This document shows, piece after piece, positions 13,854 through 19,561 of a stretch of 22,435 nucleotides of DNA. The stretch is from DASSHC01 sp035693105. GTDB lineage: Bacteria; Chloroflexota; Chloroflexia; Thermomicrobiales; Thermomicrobiaceae. The notes under the pieces were generated by a model. The model was not told the DNA's origin, made no database searches, and saw nothing but the letters and a program-made list of their open reading frames with translations. The stretch lies in assembly GCA_035693105.1 (NCBI GenBank), contig DASSHC010000141.1, positions 1-22,435 of the forward strand, read 5' to 3'. The translations under genes and the position numbers were made by a program. Each line of letters starts with the position of its first letter. Positions within the stretch are counted from its first letter, which is position 1.

Positions 13854-14609
13854 ATGGATGTCACGGTGCTGGGGACGGGGTCGCCGAACGCCAATCGGGT
13901 GACGACCGGGCTGGTGATCACCGCGCCCGGCAGCCCGCCGCTGGTGATCGACACCTGCAGCGGCTTCGAGTTCTTCCACCAGCTCACCCGCGCCGGCTTC
14001 GACGCCGCCGAGATCAAGCATGTCGTGCTGACGCACCGCCACCTCGACCACATCGGCGGCATGACCGCCCTCTTCATCCACGAGCACGCCTTCGACCTCT
14101 ACGCGCTGGACGATACCCATGCCGCGGTCGAGGGCCTGATGGCGGCCGGTTTCCCCGAGTGGCCGATCAACCCCGGCATCCGGCGCCTGACGGTCCGCCC
14201 GGGCGAGCAGCACGAGATCGCCGGCTACCGGGTCTCGTTCTACGAGGTGATCCACCGGGTGCCGACCGTGGCGGTGCGCGTGGAGCACGGCGGCACGGTG
14301 CTGGCCTACAGCGCCGACAGCATCCCCTGCCCGGCCGTGGTCGCGTGCGCCCGCGAGGCCGATCTCTTCCTCTGCGACGCCTGCTACGTGGCCGGCGACG
14401 GCCCGGCGATGATCGAGCGGGCGCGGCTGCGCATGCACCCGACGGCCCGCGAGGCGGGGGAGATGGCCCAGGAAGCTAACGCGCGCAGCCTGGTGCTGCT
14501 CCACCTCTCGCGCTTCGCCGACCCCGCGCGCGTCCTGGCCGAGGCAACGGAGCGCTACCACGGCCCGGCGGTGGTCGCGGAGGACGGCGGCCGCTACCAG
14601 GTGGGCTGA
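13854..14609 (+). CDS. MBL-fold metallohydrolase, RNase Z-like
   Basis: This 251-residue enzyme has the metallo-beta-lactamase fold. The metal site is complete: THRHLDHIGG gives H61, H63, D65 and H66, with H134 (EVIHR), D155 (AYSADSIP) and H217 (LLHLSRF) as further ligands. The opening MDVTVLGTGSPNANRVTTGL is typical of the RNase Z/ElaC-like branch, as is YSADSIP at the aspartate. It lacks the long flexible arm that true tRNA 3'-processing RNase Z uses to bind tRNA, so it may act on another phosphodiester or ester. The ATG at 13854 follows GGAAGAGGGGGAG. A peroxiredoxin-like gene follows after 27 bp, probably in one operon. Confidence 0.88.
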   Translation: MDVTVLGTGSPNANRVTTGLVITAPGSPPLVIDTCSGFEFFHQLTRAGFDAAEIKHVVLTHRHLDHIGGMTALFIHEHAFDLYALDDTHAAVEGLMAAGFPEWPINPGIRRLTVRPGEQHEIAGYRVSFYEVIHRVPTVAVRVEHGGTVLAYSADSIPCPAVVACAREADLFLCDACYVAGDGPAMIERARLRMHPTAREAGEMAQEANARSLVLLHLSRFADPARVLAEATERYHGPAVVAEDGGRYQVG

Positions 14610-14636
14610 GAACCGACCGAAAGGAGCATCGCGGCT

Positions 14637-15134
14637 ATGGCCATCGACACCACGAAGCAGTCTGAGCTGGCCGCGCCGCCCGCGCGCGGCGAGCAGATCC
14701 CGGCCTTCTCGGGGAACACCGCGGACGGCCGCACGCTGGGCACGCGCGACTTCTCCATGCGCCGCAACCTGGCGCTGATCTTCACCCACGGGCCGGAGTG
14801 CTCGACCTGCCGCGCGCTGCTGCGCGAGCTGGGGCGGCTGGAGGAGGCGGTGCGGGCGGAGGCGGGCGAGACGCTGGCGGTCGTGCCGGCCGAGGGCGAG
14901 GAACTGCGCCGCCTGGCGGCCGAGCTGCCCTTCCCGGTGATCGGCGATCCGGATCTCGCGATTCACCGCCGCTACGGGCTGGTCGACGAGCGGGGCGCGC
15001 CGCGTGCCGCCATCTTCGTGACCGACCGCTACGGCGTGGTCTTCGAGCCGTCGCTGGCCGACGACGAGCACCGGATGCTGGAGGCCGCCGAGGTACCCGG
15101 CTGGCTGGAGTTCATCGCCTGCCGCTGTACGTAG
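14637..15134 (+). CDS. Peroxiredoxin-like (AhpC/TSA superfamily) protein
   Basis: This 165-residue protein has a thioredoxin-like fold of the redoxin/AhpC-TSA type. It begins with the typical strand PAFSGNTADGRTLGTRDFS. LIFTHGPECSTCRALLREL carries a CxxC pair (C55 and C58), unlike the TxxC of most peroxiredoxins, so it may act as a thiol-disulfide reductase. The middle part, FPVIGDPDLAIHRRYGLVDE then RAAIFVTDRYGVVFE, matches the family. It ends with two extra cysteines, FIACRCT. The ATG at 14637 has AAGGAG ten bases upstream. It is probably co-transcribed with the metallohydrolase. It faces the SnoaL-like gene across a family B palindrome. Confidence 0.8.
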   Translation: MAIDTTKQSELAAPPARGEQIPAFSGNTADGRTLGTRDFSMRRNLALIFTHGPECSTCRALLRELGRLEEAVRAEAGETLAVVPAEGEELRRLAAELPFPVIGDPDLAIHRRYGLVDERGAPRAAIFVTDRYGVVFEPSLADDEHRMLEAAEVPGWLEFIACRCT

Positions 15135-15173
15135 GGAACGAAGAGCGGCGGCCGAAATGATGGCATGCCGGGT

Positions 15174-15301
15174 GAGGACGGACCCTTCGACTCCGCTCAG
15201 GGTGACAGGGAGAGTACGGGGCGGACGAGAACAGAATGCCTCGTTCGGTAGGCCCCAAAAATGACGCTGTCATCCCGACCGAAGTGGAGGGATCCGTCCG
15301 C
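15174..15301. repeat. Dispersed palindromic element, family B (copy B2)
   Basis: A 128-bp element has 34-bp inverted arms at 15174-15207 and 15268-15301, matching copy B1 (2188-2315) in length, arms and loop. The right arm is nearly identical in the two copies (CCCGACCGAAGTGGAGGGAT). It lies between the converging ends of the peroxiredoxin-like and SnoaL-like genes. Confidence 0.85.
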
Positions 15302-15331
15302 ACACGCGCCGTTGCTTGTCGGCAGCCGCCC

Positions 15332-15667
15332 TCACGCCTCGTTCGGCTTGGGGAGGCGGATCGTCAGGCGGGTGATCTGGTCGCCGGCGGTCGCGAACTG
15401 CCACTCGACCTCAGCCGGCGGCAGGCCGGCGGTGATGACCACGCCGCGCAGGAGCGCGTGATCGGTGCCCATGTGCCGCTCGCCGATCTGCGCCAGCGTG
15501 CCGAGCGTGGCCGCGTCCACGAAGGCGGCGATAGCCTCGCGGCCGCGATGCGTGTTGCCGCGCGGGTCGATGATCTCGCCCTCGGGCGCGAAGAGCTGCG
15601 CCGCCGCCGCGCCATCGCGGCCGTTGACCTTCCAGATGTAGTCGCGCGCCAGATCGATCGCCGCCAT
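15332..15667 (-). CDS. SnoaL-like / NTF2-fold protein
   Basis: This 111-residue protein has the cone-shaped NTF2/SnoaL fold pattern: helix DLARDYIWKVNGRDGAAAAQ, LFAPEGEIIDPRGNTHRGRE, helix AIAAFVDAA, then strands ending FATAGDQITRLTIRLPKP. Such proteins are small isomerases, hydrolases or ligand binders; the substrate cannot be predicted. The ATG at 15667 was chosen for GAGAGG five bases upstream, in preference to an upstream in-frame start at 15709. It lies 69 bp downstream of the Ldh-type dehydrogenase on the same strand, so they may share a transcript. Confidence 0.75.
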   Translation of the reverse strand: MAAIDLARDYIWKVNGRDGAAAAQLFAPEGEIIDPRGNTHRGREAIAAFVDAATLGTLAQIGERHMGTDHALLRGVVITAGLPPAEVEWQFATAGDQITRLTIRLPKPNEA

Positions 15668-15736
15668 TGCCACCTCTCTCGCTGCCCATGCCGCCGACGC
15701 GCGGCGCACGGGCCGTGCCAGCCGCCGTAGCGGCGC

Positions 15737-16804
15737 TTAGAAGGACGCCCGCACGCCGACCTCCTGGCCGATCTGGCGCAGATCCTCCAGCACCTTGGGG
15801 TTGACCGGCACGCCGCGCTCCAGCCGGTCGGCCTCGGCGATGCGCTCCAGGTCGCCCGGCACGTAGACGCGCTCGTGGCCAGGGGCCGGCTCGGCCGCGC
15901 GCAGCTCGCCGAGCATGGCGTCCATGCCGCCCAGGAACTCGGCCAGCGGGCGGAAGGCGTCGATGCGCCAGGCCATGAAGGCGTGGCCGGTGTTGGAGGG
16001 CTTCGGCTCGGCGTCGCGCGAGCCGGAGATGTAGCGGCTCCAGTTGGCCCCGGCGAGCTGGCCGCAGAGGACGTCGACGAAGAGCGAGAGGCCGTAGCCT
16101 TTCTGGCTGCCCAGGTCGCGTGAGGAGCCGAGCGGCGTCAGCGCGACCGCCTCGTCGGGGTTGGTGGTGACGTCGCCGGCGCGGTCGTAGGCCCAGCCGG
16201 CGGGGATCGGCTTCTCGGCCCGCCGCGCGATCTCCACCTTGCCCCAGGAGACGGTGGTGGTCGCCATGTCGAGCACCATCGGCCACTGCTCGCCCGCCGG
16301 GATGGCGATCGCGATCGGGGCGGTGCTGAGGTAGGGCTCGCGGGCGAAGGTGGGCACCAGCAGCGGGGTGGCGTTGGTCATCGCCAGGCCGCACATCCCC
16401 TCGACCTCCAGCGCCATGGTGGCGTAGTAGCCGGCGATGCCGAAGTGGTTGCTGTGGCGCACGGTCGCCATGCACATCCCGACCTCTTGCGCCTTCTCGA
16501 TGCAGCGCGTCATCACGCGATACGAAGCGGGGTGGCCGAGGCCGTTGTCCGCGTCGAAGGCGATGGCGGCGGGCATCTCGCTGATGACCCGCAAGTTCGG
16601 CCGCGGGTTGATCAGCCCCTCGCGGATGCGGTTGACGTACATGCGCAGCCGCGGCACGCCGTGCGAGTCGATGCCGCGCACGTCGGAGGCGATCAGGATC
16701 GCGGCGGTGAGCCGCGCGTCCTCCGGCAGCACATCGAGCGCCAGCAGGACGTTGGTCGTAAACTCCTCCAGCACATCCGCCGGGACGCGCGCATCTTCGA
16801 CCAT
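15737..16804 (-). CDS. Ldh-family (malate/L-lactate type) dehydrogenase
   Basis: This 355-residue NAD(P)-dependent oxidoreductase belongs to the Ldh2/MdhII superfamily, which also includes ureidoglycolate, sulfolactate and 2,3-diketogulonate dehydrogenases. Family marks are present: ASDVRGIDSHGVPRLRMYVN at 39-58 with the conserved SHG, VRHSNHFGIAGYYATMA at 115-131 with the catalytic-region His, LDMATTTVSWGKVEIARR at 178-195, and SQKGYGLSLFVDVLCGQLAG at 233-252. The exact substrate, a 2-hydroxy acid, cannot be read from sequence. The ATG at 16804 follows GGGAG by six bases; an upstream frame to 17050 lacks family resemblance. A possible operon with the downstream SnoaL-like gene. Confidence 0.9.
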   Translation of the reverse strand: MVEDARVPADVLEEFTTNVLLALDVLPEDARLTAAILIASDVRGIDSHGVPRLRMYVNRIREGLINPRPNLRVISEMPAAIAFDADNGLGHPASYRVMTRCIEKAQEVGMCMATVRHSNHFGIAGYYATMALEVEGMCGLAMTNATPLLVPTFAREPYLSTAPIAIAIPAGEQWPMVLDMATTTVSWGKVEIARRAEKPIPAGWAYDRAGDVTTNPDEAVALTPLGSSRDLGSQKGYGLSLFVDVLCGQLAGANWSRYISGSRDAEPKPSNTGHAFMAWRIDAFRPLAEFLGGMDAMLGELRAAEPAPGHERVYVPGDLERIAEADRLERGVPVNPKVLEDLRQIGQEVGVRASF

Positions 16805-17035
16805 CACAGGCTCCCTACCACTACCACGACCGTTACCACGAAACTCGGCACGCCGGGACCACTGGCAGCATGATAGCGCAGGCGGCGAGACACCGCGTGG
16901 CGGGATAGTAGCCTGCGCAGCGTATAAACTAGAGTGAGCCCCTTCCAGGTCCGGCAAATATAGCCCGCCAGGCTCACGGTAGACAGCTCTACGGGCAGGC
17001 TGTCCTCGAAAGTGCAGCCGCCGAGGAGGACTTCG

Positions 17036-17491
17036 ATGGCCTATGTACATCTGGTCGAGCGGCGGGCACGGTTCTGGCTAGTTGGGCACGACCGTTATCG
17101 GAATTTGGTGGAACAACCGGAGGCCGCACCAGCGTGGGTCCAGCGTCTCGACCTTGAGCGAGGTGAACGCCTCCTTGGCGTCTATACCAATGTTCCCGAC
17201 CGCATTGGCCGCGATTTCGCCGTCTCGACCACCATCCTCTATCTACAGAGCGGCGATCAGGTGGAACGCCTGCGCTACCTTGATATGGTCTCGTTCGATG
17301 GCACGACTGACGGCTACCACGGCGAGAACAAGCGACGTTTGGACCGCATCCTGATTCAGATGACCGATGGGCGGACGATGGTCGTGCCGGTGGTGGGCAG
17401 GTCGGAAGACGGACTCCACCGTGATGCGTGGTCGGTCTACAATTTCTTGCTGCGGGCCGCGCGCGAATCGCGGGAAGGAAGAGTCTACTGA
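17036..17491 (+). CDS. Unrecognised protein, PH-domain-like strand pattern
   Basis: I do not recognise a family. The 151 residues start MAYVHLVERRARFWLVGHDR. From about residue 45 they alternate beta strands (RLLGVYTNV, FAVSTTILYL, VERLRYLDMVSF, RILIQMTDGRTMVVPVVG) before a final helix (DAWSVYNFLLRAARESRE). Seven strands then a helix is the layout of bacterial PH-like domains, so it may be a small membrane- or partner-binding module. The ATG at 17036 has GAGGAGG before it. GC content and codon choice look lower than in neighbouring genes, suggesting transfer. A second unknown gene follows on the same strand. Confidence 0.65.
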   Translation: MAYVHLVERRARFWLVGHDRYRNLVEQPEAAPAWVQRLDLERGERLLGVYTNVPDRIGRDFAVSTTILYLQSGDQVERLRYLDMVSFDGTTDGYHGENKRRLDRILIQMTDGRTMVVPVVGRSEDGLHRDAWSVYNFLLRAARESREGRVY

Positions 17492-17616
17492 CGGCCACGT
17501 GCTATCGGAGAGAGTGTCGTGCAGTACTGCGAGCCGGTCGCTGAAGTCTGTCGGCTGGGCAAACAGGTGGCATCAACCGAATCTGCGTCAAGGTCACCTG
17601 GAATTCCGCTTCGGGA

Positions 17617-18015
17617 TTGCCACCGCTGATGCTCGGAGGAATGTACGGCACCAACGCCCCCGCGCATGAAGTCTTCCAGTTGCATACGCTCGTCAGCCAA
17701 GCTGGTGATGTACTCTGTTATGCGACCTACAATGCTGCATCTCCGCTGCCCATCATCGGCGAGCGGCACATCTTTCGCCTGTGGTGGGCTGACTACCAAC
17801 TGGCGGCTGTGCTCGACCTCGACGCTCAGTGGGTGCATCGTGCCTATCCCGACAACAGCGATCATGAGCATTGCTTACTGACTTGGGAGGTGATCTCCGC
17901 AACCAGTAACCACCCGACCGGCTACCATTCTGCTGAGCACGGTTGGATCACTGAAGAGGCGTATCAGGCCTACATCATCGAGGACCGATTGCGGCTTCGC
18001 CGCCTCACGCTGTGA
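17617..18015 (+). CDS. Unrecognised protein following the PH-like gene
   Basis: This frame of about 132 residues is of unknown family. It contains MYGTNAPAHEVFQLHTLVSQ, a Trp/Tyr-rich central part (HIFRLWWADYQLAAVLDLDA) and ends AYQAYIIEDRLRLRRLTL. It has no signal peptide or membrane helix. The start is unclear: TTG 17617 and ATG 17629 lack good ribosome binding sites, and ATG 17641 has GGAGGA immediately adjacent, too close. The frame is open back to 17545 (VKVTWNSASGLPPL). A GTG at 17518 with GGAGAGAG before it opens another frame, so an N-terminal frameshift is possible. Its GC content resembles the gene upstream, so the two probably arrived together. Confidence 0.5.
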   Translation: MPPLMLGGMYGTNAPAHEVFQLHTLVSQAGDVLCYATYNAASPLPIIGERHIFRLWWADYQLAAVLDLDAQWVHRAYPDNSDHEHCLLTWEVISATSNHPTGYHSAEHGWITEEAYQAYIIEDRLRLRRLTL

Positions 18016-18226
18016 AGGAGCTAGCGATTGCTCATCCCACAGTTGAATCTGCACCGGTTCAGGTTCCCCAGCGGTGACTCCCGCGATGAGGATTTGCACG
18101 CTCGACCGGACTGATACCGCACGCGGCGCCGCTGGGCTAGACTGGCAGGTGCGCCGCGGCGGCGCGGCCGGCCACGCCGGGCGACGGGCGAAATGAACGC
18201 ATCGAGGCGTTGGAAGGGTGGCGGTG

Positions 18227-19126
18227 ATGTTCCAGGCTGTGATCGTGCCGCTGGATGGCGCGGAATTGGCGGAGGCGGCGCTCCCCTACGCCCGCGCGCT
18301 GGCCGCCAAGCTCGGCGCGGGGTTGACGCTGGTGAGCGTGCTGGGCGACGGGGCGAGCGCGAGCGACGAGCGGCAGATGCAGGCGTACCTGGCCGAACAG
18401 GCGGGCAAGCTGGGACCTGGGAGGGTCGACGTGAGCCTGCGGCTGGGCGACCCGGTCAAGCAGATCGTGGCCGCCAGCCAGGAGCACGAGGACGCCGTGG
18501 TAGTGATGGCCAGCCAGCACGAGCACGGGCTGAGCGGGCTCTTCCACAGCAGCGTCGCGGCCCAGGTGGTCCACGACAGCCGCGTGCCGGTGCTGGTGGT
18601 GCGCGCCGCGCCCACCCCAACTGGAGCGGTCAACTTCGCCCGCATCCTGGTGCCGCTGGACGGCTCGGCCTTCGCCGAGCGGGCCCTCCCCGTGGCCGAG
18701 GAGTTGGCCCACGCTTTCGACGCCGAGCTGCAACTGGTGCGCGTGGCGGCCGTCACCCAGTTGTACGCCCTCTCCAGCGGCAGCGCGATCGAGCCGGGCG
18801 CGCCCGCCGCCATGGCCGAGATGAGCGACGAGTTGATCGACGCGGCGCGCGACTTCATCGCCGAGAAGGTCGAGCAGGTGCGCGGCGAGGGCTACCGGGT
18901 GCAGGGCGAGGCGCTGATCGGCGATCCGGCCAACCAGATCATCAGCTTTGCCGCCGATCGCCAGAGCGACCTGATCGTGATGGCGACCCACGGGCAGGGG
19001 GGCCTGATGCGCTTCCTCTTCGGCAGCGTGGCCAAGCACATGCTCGACAACGCGACCACGCCGCTGCTCCTGGTCCACCCGACCGGCAAGGTGGAGGAGG
19101 AGACGCGAGCGCAGGAGCCGGGCTAG
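18227..19126 (+). CDS. Universal stress protein, two tandem UspA domains
   Basis: This cytosolic protein has 299 residues. Domain 1 (about 1-135) starts MFQAVIVPLDGAELAEAALP; domain 2 (about 142-290) starts RILVPLDGSAFAERALPVAE. Domain 2 has the ATP-binding pattern GQGGLMRFLFGSVAKHML, followed by ATTPLLLVHP. Domain 1 has a weaker version (HGLSGLFHSSVAAQVV) in which the glycine before the final Ser is lost, so only one half may bind nucleotide. Two-domain forms are common in Chloroflexota, Actinobacteria and cyanobacteria. The ATG at 18227 was chosen with GGAAGG upstream; an in-frame GTG at 18218 is less likely. It probably supports survival in stress or stasis. Confidence 0.9.
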   Translation: MFQAVIVPLDGAELAEAALPYARALAAKLGAGLTLVSVLGDGASASDERQMQAYLAEQAGKLGPGRVDVSLRLGDPVKQIVAASQEHEDAVVVMASQHEHGLSGLFHSSVAAQVVHDSRVPVLVVRAAPTPTGAVNFARILVPLDGSAFAERALPVAEELAHAFDAELQLVRVAAVTQLYALSSGSAIEPGAPAAMAEMSDELIDAARDFIAEKVEQVRGEGYRVQGEALIGDPANQIISFAADRQSDLIVMATHGQGGLMRFLFGSVAKHMLDNATTPLLLVHPTGKVEEETRAQEPG

Positions 19127-19138
19127 GGAGCCGGAACG

Positions 19139-19260
19139 CCGTTGCCCTCGGGGACGGCGGCCACGGGGGGCCGCCCCTACAAGAAGCGCGTGGCCCGTCG
19201 CGGTAGGGGCAGGCCCCCGTGCCTGCCCTGTTCCCCTCACGCCGAGGCCACGGGCAACGG
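19139..19260. repeat. Nested palindromic repeat (family C)
   Basis: Outer arms CCGTTGCCC (19139-19147) and GGGCAACGG (19252-19260) enclose longer inner arms: GGCCACGGGGGGCCGCCCCT ending AC (19159-19180) against GTAGGGGCAGGCCCCCGTGC (from 19203). The core GTAGGGGC...GCCCCTAC type is, as I recall, a repeat found widely in Chloroflexota and cyanobacterial genomes. It could form a cruciform or a strong RNA hairpin. It lies between the universal stress protein gene and the small gene at 19337. Confidence 0.75.
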
Positions 19261-19336
19261 GCACCCCATCTCCCCCCGGCACACCACCTGCGGGCCGTCG
19301 GCGACGATTAGGACCAGACCGGAGGAGCAAACCACG

Positions 19337-19549
19337 ATGCCATCTGAGCAGACATCCAATCCACAGGTGCACGCCGAGCACATCAGGGGGATGCTGAACG
19401 ACACCATCCGGCACATCCGCGCGGACGAGCAGCGGGTGAACGACGTCCAGGCCAAAGCGCTCTTCGAGACGACAGCGGAGGTGCTCGGCGGGCTGGTTAA
19501 GGCGTACGACGACTACGAGCAACGCCGGCCGGCCTGGCGCGCGGAGTGA
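19337..19549 (+). CDS. Small helical protein of unknown function
   Basis: This 70-residue, highly charged protein starts MPSEQTSNPQVHAEHIRGML and is probably all-helical from residue 12 to 62 (NDTIRHIRADEQRVNDVQAK, ALFETTAEVLGGLVKAYDDY). It has no signal, membrane segment or known motif. The ATG at 19337 has GGAGGAG nine bases upstream, a strong site, so translation is likely. It follows the universal stress protein on the same strand, but 210 bp and a palindrome separate them. Its 3' end lies 12 bp from the end of the convergent histidine kinase gene. Confidence 0.65.
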   Translation: MPSEQTSNPQVHAEHIRGMLNDTIRHIRADEQRVNDVQAKALFETTAEVLGGLVKAYDDYEQRRPAWRAE

Positions 19550-19561
19550 TGCCGGCGCGGG

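Noticed and set aside
13647..15071. Long minus-strand extension of the hicB frame
   Set aside because: It is antisense to the metallohydrolase and peroxiredoxin genes and has the low-complexity composition of a shadow frame; HicB has its own start at 13646.
11439..15134. Thiazole/oxazole-modified peptide gene cluster around the SagB-type gene
   Set aside because: No cyclase, precursor peptide, protease or transporter is visible; neighbours are a toxin-antitoxin pair and hydrolase genes.
11154..15301. Interpretation of the repeats as a CRISPR array
   Set aside because: The repeats are dispersed kilobases apart, are palindromes of 98-128 bp, and lack regular spacers.
18137..19522. 461-codon minus-strand frame opposite the universal stress protein
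   Set aside because: The plus strand holds two clear UspA domains; the minus product is rich in His, Arg and Gly with no motif.
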